A stretch of 64,000 nucleotides of DNA from Cohnella sp. WQ 127256. Lineage in GTDB: Bacteria > Bacillota > Bacilli > Paenibacillales > Paenibacillaceae. Positions 56,139 to 64,000 of this stretch are shown here, in pieces. The notes under the pieces were generated by a model. That model made no database searches. It worked only from the letters and a program-made list of their open reading frames with translations, and was not told the origin of the DNA. The stretch is from NCBI RefSeq assembly GCF_024519285.1, contig NZ_JAMZCY010000001.1, positions 1,364,001 through 1,428,000 of the forward strand. Direction: 5' to 3'. Numbering within the stretch: the first letter of the stretch is position 1; each line of letters opens with the position of its first letter. A program made the translations under genes and the position numbers.

Positions 56139-59116
56139 GGCGTACTCCTCTCATAAGGTTTGTTGTACGGTGTGATGTGGAGATCGTCCTCAGAAGTAAT
56201 TCCGAACTCCTCCTGCTTACGCATCATCTCCCGCGCTAGAGACATCTCCGAACGCTCCAATGCTTCCCTGGGCGGCACTTTACCGATAACTGCATTATTC
56301 CAAGCAAATTCGATCTCTCTGGCCAAATAGTAATAACCGGGCACGTACGGCATATTTTTAACCCATCTATCTTGTTCATTTAGAGACGCCAGATCCTCCT
56401 CTGGCCAAGGTATTGTCTGCATAGCTGCCAGATTAGCAGTATTCCAGCGATAGGCGATGCCCGCGAATGACTCGATGTCGTTGCTGTATCGGCTTTGAAC
56501 GTCCGCGGAAGTCCACCATTGTATGAATTGCCAAGCCTCATCCTTCCGTTCACTCTTGTTTAGCATCATGATGGACGAAGGCTCCTGTAGTCGGGTCATC
56601 GATTCATTATGCGACCATCGGGCAACCGTTCCATCGGGCTGCGCTATGCCGGGTATTGGGAGCATCCTCCACTTCCCATCAATCTCGGGCGCACCAACTG
56701 TTAATTGAATGTACATATCGAAGTCGGCAATACCAATCGGAATATCGCCATTGCGAAAATGATGGATGAAAACGGGAATATCTTTAGGCAGATTATATTT
56801 GCTATACCAATCCGTCCACGTTTTGAAGGCCGCTATTCCCTCTTCAGAGGTGAGATTCGGTAGTAGCCCGTTCGGTTGATAGAACTCTGCGCCACTCTGA
56901 TAGAACGGAATGTGGAAATACTTCTTTGGTAAATTAAACGTTAGTCCGTTTTCTTGCAAGGTTGGCAATAGGCTGGTTACATCCTCCCACGTGTCCGGTG
57001 GTTGGAGTTTCAGTTCCTCGAAAATATCCGTTCGGTAGAACATCATATAGTAGTTTTGGGTTTCAGGCATACCGTAGTTCTTATCCTTGTATTGATAAGA
57101 TCGCATCAACCCTGGGTTAAATTGGCTGAACACCTTATCGAACCCAGGATAGGTGCTTAAATCTTCCGCCGCACCTCGGATGGCAAAATCGACTGGTGTT
57201 TCAAGGGGGACACCTAGTGCTACATCGGGCTGATCTCCGGCCACGTTACCCAACAGCAGCACGTTAGTATTCGGTATCAAATTGATGTTTACCTTAATTC
57301 CCGTTTTAGGAGTGAAATCTTGTTCGACCATAAGCTCCAGCAAATCTACATAATCTTTGCCCCGCTGCACCCATACGGTCAGTGCATTCTCATCAGCCGA
57401 CTCATTTGTATCATAGTTTTGAAAAAATGATCTGAAGAAATTTGTCGTGGAATAGCTAACCTTATTCCAGGTGCTCGGTACCTTCAAGCCGGTATCGGAC
57501 TCAGGGGTACGAACGACCAGGTAATCCAGCTCGATCGGCTGTGCTTCTATCGTCTGAATCCAAGTATTGAGGCTCGTTCTAATCGTCGCGAACTCCGTCA
57601 CACGATTAGGTATGTCATTCAAGCGGTTAAGCAGGCGTTGAATTCGATCCGCATTGACGCGAAGTGCCCTGACAGAGTCAGTTTCAGCCTGATTCAGTCC
57701 ATCCAAATAGCCACAGATCATAAGTAGATCATCGATGATCGATTGTAGCTTCACATCAAGCTCTGGGTCATATTTGCGAAGATCCCAAGTACGAGCTTTA
57801 TCAACATTCTGATCACCGTCATATCCGTAGTTTCCTGTAATCGAGCGAATGTCCCTTTCGATCATCGTCAGTCGTTCATTAATATTTTGCAGTAACTGAC
57901 TGACCGGACGGATTCTGGAGGTGTCGACAGCCATCTCAAGTACATGCTTGCCCTCTGTAAGGTAGAACAAATAGGGGCTCCCCTCCCCGTTAGTGAGGGA
58001 GTTAATTTCAAACGATTTGTTAGGAGCGAAACGAAAACTTTGCATCTCCTGAAAAGGAACTTTTCCATCGAGTAGCACGGTACGGTAGGCGCTCGATTTG
58101 CCGTTAAAGCCCTGATAATATTTGACGTCAATCGCGTAATAACCCGACTTCGGAACTGAAACCTCCCACCCCACCGACTCTCCCGACTTCGTCCAATCCG
58201 CGCCTCCGATTGCATTGTATACAATTTTCCCCTTCGGGTCGGGAGAAATGTAAGGCTCGGATTCACTCTGCAGTTGAATGGTAACGGAGGATTTGTGCGC
58301 ATAACGTTCCGCTTCAATGACTTCATACCAGGGCTGATCCGTATGGCTGCCAGACAATTGTTCATTTACGTATTCTTTGTAGGTAGGAACCCGCTCAGGC
58401 GATGTCAAAGTAATCGAATGTATAGACATGGGCTCACGCTTGCCTACAAGACGGATCGTATGCTTTCCAGCCGTTAACACCCAACGAAGCGGCTCGGAGC
58501 TAAGCGAATAATTTGAAACACTCTCGGAACGCCAATCCAGCAACTCTTCTTGGACCGGCCGAATCTCGTTGCCTATTCCATTGCGTTCATACGGATATAC
58601 GCTATCCTTCCACTGCCGATTAAGGCTAACCCGCTCCGCTTCATCGAACGGATACACGCCGTCGATCTGAATTCCACGAACGATAGATGTGAAACCTCCC
58701 TTAAGAGGTGCGTAATCCATTTGCAATTCATAGATACCCGCCTGCGGTACTTCGATCTGCCACTCGATCCAGCCTTTGGCGTTATTCCAATCTATTACGT
58801 CCGTTTCTCGTGCTTGATCCGATCGACGTTTAACCTGCGCATCGGTAGCAGCTTCAGTAAAATCGACAGCCATTACTGTAATGGCATCACCTGTTGCGAG
58901 CTTGTAAGCGCCGTAGCCTTCGCTCCGAATCCAATGTGTATAAGACTGGGAGGCGTTATCCGATGAGCGAATAGCGGACAAGATCCCATCTGCCGTTAAC
59001 ACGGGATAATCTTGTTCTTTGCTAGGTCTCGCTCCGATTAAGAATGCTAATAGGATGGTGAACAAGACAATTCCGCATATCGCGATTATGGAACGGTTTC
59101 TCTTCCTCTTCACCAT
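56135..59116 (-). CDS. Membrane-anchored solute-binding protein with two N-terminal beta-sandwich modules
   Basis: 993 aa from the ATG at 59116 (GGGGAGTG just upstream; a GTG at 59122 is the other option). An uncleaved N-terminal helix (about 10-32, no lipobox Cys) anchors it. Two beta-sandwich modules (about 50-240 and 260-405) look like CBM6/CBM35 carbohydrate-binding domains, each with a GxYEL/GYYAI strand and a KHTIRL/KHVLEM strand. A helical spacer (about 410-530) leads to a full family-1 sugar-binding domain (about 555-990; YGMPETQNYYMMFYRTDIF). This is twice the normal size for such a protein. It would gather large glycans at the surface and pass pieces to the permeases encoded next to it. 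Confidence 0.82.
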   Translation of the reverse strand: MVKRKRNRSIIAICGIVLFTILLAFLIGARPSKEQDYPVLTADGILSAIRSSDNASQSYTHWIRSEGYGAYKLATGDAITVMAVDFTEAATDAQVKRRSDQARETDVIDWNNAKGWIEWQIEVPQAGIYELQMDYAPLKGGFTSIVRGIQIDGVYPFDEAERVSLNRQWKDSVYPYERNGIGNEIRPVQEELLDWRSESVSNYSLSSEPLRWVLTAGKHTIRLVGKREPMSIHSITLTSPERVPTYKEYVNEQLSGSHTDQPWYEVIEAERYAHKSSVTIQLQSESEPYISPDPKGKIVYNAIGGADWTKSGESVGWEVSVPKSGYYAIDVKYYQGFNGKSSAYRTVLLDGKVPFQEMQSFRFAPNKSFEINSLTNGEGSPYLFYLTEGKHVLEMAVDTSRIRPVSQLLQNINERLTMIERDIRSITGNYGYDGDQNVDKARTWDLRKYDPELDVKLQSIIDDLLMICGYLDGLNQAETDSVRALRVNADRIQRLLNRLNDIPNRVTEFATIRTSLNTWIQTIEAQPIELDYLVVRTPESDTGLKVPSTWNKVSYSTTNFFRSFFQNYDTNESADENALTVWVQRGKDYVDLLELMVEQDFTPKTGIKVNINLIPNTNVLLLGNVAGDQPDVALGVPLETPVDFAIRGAAEDLSTYPGFDKVFSQFNPGLMRSYQYKDKNYGMPETQNYYMMFYRTDIFEELKLQPPDTWEDVTSLLPTLQENGLTFNLPKKYFHIPFYQSGAEFYQPNGLLPNLTSEEGIAAFKTWTDWYSKYNLPKDIPVFIHHFRNGDIPIGIADFDMYIQLTVGAPEIDGKWRMLPIPGIAQPDGTVARWSHNESMTRLQEPSSIMMLNKSERKDEAWQFIQWWTSADVQSRYSNDIESFAGIAYRWNTANLAAMQTIPWPEEDLASLNEQDRWVKNMPYVPGYYYLAREIEFAWNNAVIGKVPPREALERSEMSLAREMMRKQEEFGITSEDDLHITPYNKPYERSTP

Positions 59117-59118
59117 AA

Positions 59119-60243
59119 TCACTCCCCTAAGCTTGTCAACGATAATCCGCTGTCTCGATCGAAGAAATGAGCTTTGTCCAAGCGAAGGGCAAACTTGACC
59201 GAATCGCCTGGCTCAATCAGTGTATGAGCTTCTGCTCGTGAAATGAGATTTTCTTCACCTAATTTCGCGTACAAGTACGTATTCGATCCCAGTGGCTCTC
59301 TCATATGGACGATGGCGGAAACGCTCCATTCCGGATAATTCTCAAGCGCCCAAGCCTCGCACGATACATATTCTGGACGAATGCCCATTACGACATTACG
59401 CAAAGCATTATGGGTTGAATTTATGAGGGGGATGTAGGCTTCTGGTATTCTTAATTCCAGTCGCTTGCTTCTAAAATAGTACTTATCGTCCTCGGATACG
59501 ATCGTTCCATGAAGAAAGTTCATCTGGGGAGTTCCGATAAATCCGGCTACGAACAAATTCCGAGGCTCATCATACAATTTCTGAGGTGGAGCGACCTGCT
59601 GAATGCGGCCATCCTTCATGACGACGATACGCGTACCCATCGTCATTGCTTCCGTCTGATCATGAGTTACGTAGACCATCGTCGTCCGTAGCTCCTTGTG
59701 TAGCTTGCTGATTTCCAACCGAGTTTGAGTCCGCAGCTTGGCATCTAAGTTGGATAATGGCTCATCCATTAGAAATACTTGAGGCTCTCTGACTAGCGCG
59801 CGTCCTAGAGCCACGCGTTGCTTCTGTCCTCCAGATAATTGATTCGGCTTCTTCGTCAAGAAATGTGCAATTTCAAGCATCTTCGCCGTACGGTTCACGC
59901 GTAGTTCGATTTCACTTTTGGCCACCTTATGCAATTGAAGACCAAGCGCCATATTCTCGTATACCGTTAAATTCGGATAAAGCGCATAATTCTGGAACAC
60001 CATGGCGATATCGCGATTTTTCGGGGAAACGTAGTTCATTAACTTCCCGTCAATATAGATATCTCCTTCAGACACTTCTTCGAGACCAGCCAACATGCGT
60101 AAGGTCGAGGACTTCCCGCAGCCTGATGGCCCTACCATAATCAGAAACTCTCCGTCAGCGATATCCAGGTGGAAATCGTTAACCGATGGATCTACTTCTC
60201 CTTTGTAATATTTGAATACGTGGTTAAATGCTACGTTCCCCAT
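59119..60243 (-). CDS. MsmX/UgpC-type sugar ABC transporter ATPase
   Basis: 374 aa from the ATG at 60243 (GTGGGGGT just upstream). Walker A GPSGCGKSST, Q loop FQNYALYP, signature LSGGQKQRVALGRAL, Walker B VFLMDEPLSNLD, H loop VTHDQTEA, and a C-terminal TOBE-like regulatory part (about 240-370). First gene of the operon and its only ATPase, though there are two permease pairs. MsmX-type ATPases are known to serve several importers. Confidence 0.94.
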   Translation of the reverse strand: MGNVAFNHVFKYYKGEVDPSVNDFHLDIADGEFLIMVGPSGCGKSSTLRMLAGLEEVSEGDIYIDGKLMNYVSPKNRDIAMVFQNYALYPNLTVYENMALGLQLHKVAKSEIELRVNRTAKMLEIAHFLTKKPNQLSGGQKQRVALGRALVREPQVFLMDEPLSNLDAKLRTQTRLEISKLHKELRTTMVYVTHDQTEAMTMGTRIVVMKDGRIQQVAPPQKLYDEPRNLFVAGFIGTPQMNFLHGTIVSEDDKYYFRSKRLELRIPEAYIPLINSTHNALRNVVMGIRPEYVSCEAWALENYPEWSVSAIVHMREPLGSNTYLYAKLGEENLISRAEAHTLIEPGDSVKFALRLDKAHFFDRDSGLSLTSLGE

Positions 60244-60278
60244 AACTTTTACCCCCACGAAACTGTTTTTTAAATTTG

Positions 60279-60297
60279 TTTCACGTATATGAAATCA
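60279..60297. promoter_or_regulatory. Operator in the ATPase-operon promoter
   Basis: TTTCACGTATATGAAATCA, a near palindrome (TTTCA-N6-TGAAA), starts at the end of the -10 box and covers the expected transcription start of the nine-gene operon. It matches 46451-46469 (17 of 19) and the core at 44471-44486. Confidence 0.6.
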
Positions 60298-60325
60298 TGA
60301 TAGCAAATATAATTGAACACGTAAA
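60297..60325 (-). promoter_or_regulatory. Promoter of the nine-gene transport operon
   Basis: Minus-strand TTTACG (60320-60325), 17-base spacer, TATCAT (60297-60302). The -35 hexamer is the same as at the DUF4091 promoter, and the operator touches the -10. Confidence 0.55.
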
Positions 60326-60438
60326 CCCACAAAATAAACTCAATAACTCATGATTATTAAGCAAATTTAATGTTGTTTTGAAAATCCTATTCTTTGTGAC
60401 TAAGCTCAATCCACACCTATTTCCGCCTAATTTGTTAG

Positions 60439-60483
60439 TATGTGAATACATTTTCTTGACATGAAATATACTCGTGTTACAAT
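60439..60483 (+). promoter_or_regulatory. Promoter of the binding-protein/RidA unit with an upstream half-operator
   Basis: TTGACA (60456-60461), 16-base spacer, TACAAT (60478-60483) on the plus strand. The decamer TATGTGAATA (60439-60448), identical to the operator arm at 44477-44486, lies just upstream of the -35. Confidence 0.65.
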
Positions 60484-60564
60484 TCAAGTATGATAACCCT
60501 TTCAATACATTGCAGCATGAGCCTGTCAGCATAATTAACTATCCTATTCGGGGAGTGTACGCCT

Positions 60565-61941
60565 ATGAATGAAGGAAAGCTAAGGGCTAAGAGTTATTAC
60601 CTAGTAAGCCTCATTATTATTCTCGCTTTATTGCCTGTTCTAGCATCTTGTTCGAACAACAATGCTGTAAGCTCCGCAACGTCCTCATCCTCAAGTTCAA
60701 CGAAACCTATCCCATCGGAGTCCTCAAGCGGACTGCCAGAAACCACTCAGGAACCAGTCACCTTAACCGCCCTAACCTGGTTTGTAGGACCCAATCAAGC
60801 TCTGTACGATAAGTTCCACGAGATGTATCCCTGGATTACAATAGAAGCAAATACAAAAATCGATAAAGCAATCGTCAACAATGTCATTGCCGGAGAGAAC
60901 GCCGATCTCGTCTTCCTTGACGCAGGCCTATCCCAATGGTTGTCTGGCGATCTTCTCGAAGACTTAGGCCCTTATATAGAGAAGGACACTCGAATTCAAG
61001 GTGCCTCGATGGCAGATGGATTCATTGAAGCATTCCAAACCGGAGGCAAGCAATGGGTCGTCCCCTACTCCGATATTCCGATGTGGATCGTCGTAAATAC
61101 GGAAATGCTTCATAAATACGGTATGGAGATGCCAGGTAACGATTGGACCTATGACGACTTACTGGAGATGGCTAAGCAAGCAACCGATCCTGCGACCAAC
61201 GATTGGGGCATCAGCGGTTTAGTCGACGAATTCACAAGCATTATGACAATGGCTAACGGAAGCGCGGACAATTACCGCTATATGAATGGAGATAACAGCT
61301 CAAGCTTGGTTAATACACCTGCGCTATTGGAAGATCTTAAGTGGTCGCAAGAGCTCACTACTAAGTGGCATGTACGGCCAAGTGATATCGAAAGAGAGAA
61401 GCTAGGGATGCAAGGTGATTCCATGGAAGTATTTCTACAAGGTAACTCTTTATTTACTCTCGGCGCCGACTGGGTGTTAGAATCGCTTGATAAAGCAACC
61501 TTTGAATGGGATGTACTCCCCCTACCGGTAGGTAAAGCCCAACAAGCAACCGTCCACCAAGCTGGGGCAATCGGAATTCCGAAATCGTCCAAACACAAGG
61601 ATGAAGCATTCTTATATATCAGCTTTCTCTTCGATCTCGAAGCGCAGAAGACGATGATTGAGAATGGAAGTGGCGCTTGGGTTCAAGATCAGGTGTTGTA
61701 TGACTATTATGCAGAGGTGCCTAGGTGGCAAGGGAAAAACGTGGATGCCATTCGTATGAATACCGAGATGTGTTGCTTCTCTCGTGACCCAGCCATTGCT
61801 GATCTTGTCACCTTAGTAGACACTGTAAACGGACCAATCGCCGCCATGATCACCAAAGGCGGTGACTTTAGCTCTCGTATTCCTGCGGTTGAGGCTTATA
61901 ATTTGAAGGCTGCAGAAACAAGAAAGGCACTAGGCTGGTAA
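60565..61941 (+). CDS. Extracellular solute-binding lipoprotein (sugar ABC importer)
   Basis: 458 aa. Signal peptide with lipobox LASC (Cys about 29), a Ser/Thr-rich linker, and a family-1 sugar-binding domain (TLTALTWFVGPNQALYDKF onward; a mid WVVPYSDIPMWIVVNTEML). It diverges from the ATPase-led operon and shares its control region, so it is probably a further binding protein for one of the two permease pairs. The ATG follows GGGGAGTG. Confidence 0.9.
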   Translation: MNEGKLRAKSYYLVSLIIILALLPVLASCSNNNAVSSATSSSSSSTKPIPSESSSGLPETTQEPVTLTALTWFVGPNQALYDKFHEMYPWITIEANTKIDKAIVNNVIAGENADLVFLDAGLSQWLSGDLLEDLGPYIEKDTRIQGASMADGFIEAFQTGGKQWVVPYSDIPMWIVVNTEMLHKYGMEMPGNDWTYDDLLEMAKQATDPATNDWGISGLVDEFTSIMTMANGSADNYRYMNGDNSSSLVNTPALLEDLKWSQELTTKWHVRPSDIEREKLGMQGDSMEVFLQGNSLFTLGADWVLESLDKATFEWDVLPLPVGKAQQATVHQAGAIGIPKSSKHKDEAFLYISFLFDLEAQKTMIENGSGAWVQDQVLYDYYAEVPRWQGKNVDAIRMNTEMCCFSRDPAIADLVTLVDTVNGPIAAMITKGGDFSSRIPAVEAYNLKAAETRKALGW

Positions 61942-61963
61942 GCAGCGGGGAGGAACAATACTG

Positions 61964-62335
61964 TTGAATATGAATACCAAATATGGAATGGATGAGCTTC
62001 CCTTCTCCTCTGCCACCCCGTCCGATTCGCATCTGTTTGTTTCCGGTCAGGGAGGCACTGATCCGCTCACCGGGGAAGTGACAGACGATGATCTTGAAGG
62101 TCAGACTCTATTAACGATTCAGAATATCGAGAATATTCTAGCTCAATCCGGATTGAAGCTAGAGGACGTTGTTAAAGTAAACGTCTACCTAAAAAGCAAA
62201 AGCGACTACGAATTATTCAATCGCATTTATGCTCGCGTCTTTCCACGCCCCTATCCTGCACGTACTCTGGTCTATTGCGAGCTCAACTTTAATCTCCTTG
62301 TAGAGATTGATGTTATTGCTAATCTTCGCAAGTAG
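61964..62335 (+). CDS. RidA-family (YjgF) enamine/imine deaminase
   Basis: 123 aa; the size and fold signature of RidA, with the conserved Arg in the PYPARTLVYCEL segment that binds substrate carboxylate. RidA hydrolyses reactive 2-aminoacrylate-type enamines or, in some pathways, carbamate-like intermediates. TTG 61964 has the better spacing from GGGGAGGA; ATG 61970 is an alternative. It follows the binding-protein gene by 22 bases, an unusual pairing. Confidence 0.88.
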   Translation: MNMNTKYGMDELPFSSATPSDSHLFVSGQGGTDPLTGEVTDDDLEGQTLLTIQNIENILAQSGLKLEDVVKVNVYLKSKSDYELFNRIYARVFPRPYPARTLVYCELNFNLLVEIDVIANLRK

Positions 62336-62355
62336 CAGTTGTTTATCGTAAAATA

Positions 62356-62390
62356 ACAACGCCCGTAGGACATATTCCATCGGGCGTTGT
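62356..62390. terminator. Bidirectional terminator
   Basis: Perfect 10-base arms ACAACGCCCG / CGGGCGTTGT between the converging RidA and LamG genes. Confidence 0.75.
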
Positions 62391-62422
62391 CCATTACTAC
62401 AATACAACCGCAACGCTACGCA

Positions 62423-63178
62423 CTATTTATTAAGAGCCAGCTCTGCAATCTCTTGCTCCGTGAGTTCTTTCTTAAACACAGCTAGCCCCCCAATCTGCCC
62501 TGCGTAGAAATTCCCAATCTCGCCTGAACGGTCTACTGCCCCAACGGTGAAATCAGCACCATCTGCCCCTCCGTCGAACAGACCACCTTTATACGAATAT
62601 GGATTATATCGATCTCTCGCATCTAACTTGCCATTCAAGTAAGAGCGGACATATTCACCGTCATAGGTAAACGCTATGAATTGCCACTGATCAAAAGGTA
62701 CGCTTGATTGTCCGATGGAAGCATCCATACAATACATATAACCAGGAGTCGGACCGCCAATCGAAGATACATGACCACACACTTGATCTCCGCTATCCCA
62801 GATTGCCAAATTCAAGAATAACCCGTATTGACGCTTCTCCTTCGTCTCGTTCCATATTCCGGCAATAAATTCACAATGACTCCGCGTTGTCGCATTTCTC
62901 TTCACCCATGCAGCGACAGTCACTTCTGCATGATGACCGTAAATGTTCAATGAAGTCGCTTCTTCACGAGAAACTCTAAACCAATCGCCTTCGCGCAGTA
63001 AAGCGCTATAGGTACCGAATTGCCCATCCTCCACCCGTTCGATCCTACCAGACATCTCCTGCAGTTTATAACCATTAGGGCCTTTGGATACCCTCCTCTC
63101 ACCAGCAGCCTCTTGGAAATCCCAAAAGGCTACAAGTGAAGGATGATTCTGAATGAATGTTGAAGTTAATGTTCTCAT
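62423..63178 (-). CDS. LamG/concanavalin-like domain protein without signal peptide
   Basis: 251 aa, nearly all one LamG-like jelly roll (SLVAFWDFQEAAG at the start, EVTVAAWVKRN, WQFIAFTYDGEYVRSYLNGKL, GQIGGLAVFKKELTEQEI at the end). Such domains usually bind carbohydrates outside the cell, but no signal peptide or anchor is seen, so it should be cytoplasmic or exported in some other way. It overlaps the creatininase-like gene by 4 bases and must be coexpressed with it. Confidence 0.8.
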   Translation of the reverse strand: MRTLTSTFIQNHPSLVAFWDFQEAAGERRVSKGPNGYKLQEMSGRIERVEDGQFGTYSALLREGDWFRVSREEATSLNIYGHHAEVTVAAWVKRNATTRSHCEFIAGIWNETKEKRQYGLFLNLAIWDSGDQVCGHVSSIGGPTPGYMYCMDASIGQSSVPFDQWQFIAFTYDGEYVRSYLNGKLDARDRYNPYSYKGGLFDGGADGADFTVGAVDRSGEIGNFYAGQIGGLAVFKKELTEQEIAELALNK

Positions 63179-63969
63179 TTATCCCTATTCATGCTCCTTT
63201 CCCCGCTGTCCATTGAATCGTATACATTGATAAGCCAAGCTGTTACAGAATGATTAATCGCTTCTAAATACCTTTCCCCCCGCTCTTTCGTTGCCATATG
63301 TGGCGCATCGGTGTAGCCACCCGAGCCGGTCAACTCCAAATGTCTGCCTATGAAAGTCCCTGGAGGACCGGAGTTTATCCAAGCCCGCTCTGAATGCTCT
63401 GCAACAATGAGATCGGTAGCGACTAGATCTTCCCGCAGGGCCATAATTACCGAAGTCTCAAATCCACCAGCATGTCCCGGTACCATACCAACTTCATCGG
63501 CATTTACTCTGTGCAATTGTTCTCTGGATATACTCCAATAGGATGCCGATGCGGTCCAAACTGGATGTTTCACAGCCAGGTCATTGGCCGTCTGGTGCAT
63601 GATTGGCTCGTTTCCGCCATGGCCGTTCAAGAACACGATCCTGCGAAAGCCACAAGACACTAGACTTTCACCTATATCCCTTAGCATCTGCATATAGGTA
63701 GAGGAGGAGAAGGATAACGTCCCCCCGAACTGCTTGTGATGATCCGAGCATCCGATCGATATTAACGGACATAGCAGAATCGGCACGGTTTTTGCCGCTT
63801 GCTCGACTGCTTCGGTCGCCACGAATTGTCCGATTAGGCTATCCGTATATACGGGTAAATGGGGCCCATGCTGCTCGGTCGCAGCCAGCGCAACAACAAC
63901 CATGTATCCTTCCGCAGCCTTCTGATTTAATTGCTCCCTTGTGTGCTCGTGAAATAGAAACGATTTCAT
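63175..63969 (-). CDS. Creatininase-family amidohydrolase
   Basis: 264 aa. A metal-dependent amidohydrolase of the creatininase fold. Metal-binding residues are seen in ATEQHGPHLPVYTDS (Glu, His, Asp), in LNGHGGNEP and in HAGGFETS. The ATG at 63969 follows GGGAGGGG. Family members act on creatinine or on N-formyl and lactam substrates in other pathways. With a LamG gene behind it and a RidA gene nearby, an amide or amino-sugar derivative is conceivable but not shown. The operon may begin to the right of the window. Confidence 0.88.
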   Translation of the reverse strand: MKSFLFHEHTREQLNQKAAEGYMVVVALAATEQHGPHLPVYTDSLIGQFVATEAVEQAAKTVPILLCPLISIGCSDHHKQFGGTLSFSSSTYMQMLRDIGESLVSCGFRRIVFLNGHGGNEPIMHQTANDLAVKHPVWTASASYWSISREQLHRVNADEVGMVPGHAGGFETSVIMALREDLVATDLIVAEHSERAWINSGPPGTFIGRHLELTGSGGYTDAPHMATKERGERYLEAINHSVTAWLINVYDSMDSGERSMNRDK

Positions 63970-64000
63970 CGTAACATCCCCTCCCCCGTTTATTTCCACA

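Noticed and set aside
60281..60532. Minus-strand open frame of 83 codons in the divergent control region
   Set aside because: It covers the promoters and operators of both flanking units, has no ribosome binding site and no recognisable domain.

Overview
The window looks like a chromosomal segment of a spore-forming, low-to-mid GC Gram-positive bacterium of the Paenibacillus/Cohnella kind. The signs are a GerA-type germination operon, strong AGGAGG-type ribosome binding sites with many GTG and TTG starts, a T-box leader, lipoprotein-type solute-binding proteins, and a large secreted and transported carbohydrate region with DUF5696, DUF4091 and YIP1-type proteins. No rRNA, tRNA, CRISPR array, intact insertion sequence or prophage was seen. 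The genus is inferred from protein flavour only.

Left part (1-16.7 kb), mostly minus strand: a truncated alpha/beta hydrolase; an OmpR-type two-component pair; a secreted DUF5050 protein on the plus strand; a cysK operon with two tandem sulfurtransferases; a germination operon in the order gerAB-gerAA-gerAC; an AlgI/DHHW polysaccharide O-acetylation pair on the plus strand; and a VanZ-VanR-VanS-like operon. A small membrane protein beside the last operon carries a promoter block resembling that of the operon itself.

Middle part (16.7-39 kb), housekeeping and stress genes: an MhqO-like ring-cleaving dioxygenase behind a perfect 18-nt operator; AraC plus LysE exporter; an ECF42-type sigma factor with its DGPF/YCII partner and two matching candidate promoters; a CPA1 Na+/H+ antiporter; metE with a codirectional LysR gene and nested palindromes between them; asd under a lysine T-box; a complete pentose-phosphate operon zwf-tkt-tal-gnd with a divergent LysR gene; then selO and a hemL-like aminotransferase.

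Right part (40-64 kb), a carbohydrate island. Secreted DUF4091 and CBM9-like proteins, an IclR and an AraC regulator, and a solute-binding lipoprotein lead to a 12-kb minus-strand operon of nine genes, nearly all overlapping or abutting: MsmX-like ATPase, a 993-aa membrane-anchored binding protein with two extra beta-sandwich modules, MalF/MalG-like pair, NHL-TPR-YIP1 protein, DUF5696 protein, second MalF/MalG-like pair. A divergent lipoprotein/RidA unit and a LamG/creatininase pair finish the window. One palindromic operator type recurs at three promoters of this island, suggesting a single regulon, perhaps of the local IclR protein. The substrate cannot be told from sequence alone. This island is the best candidate for an undescribed surface-glycan capture and uptake system.
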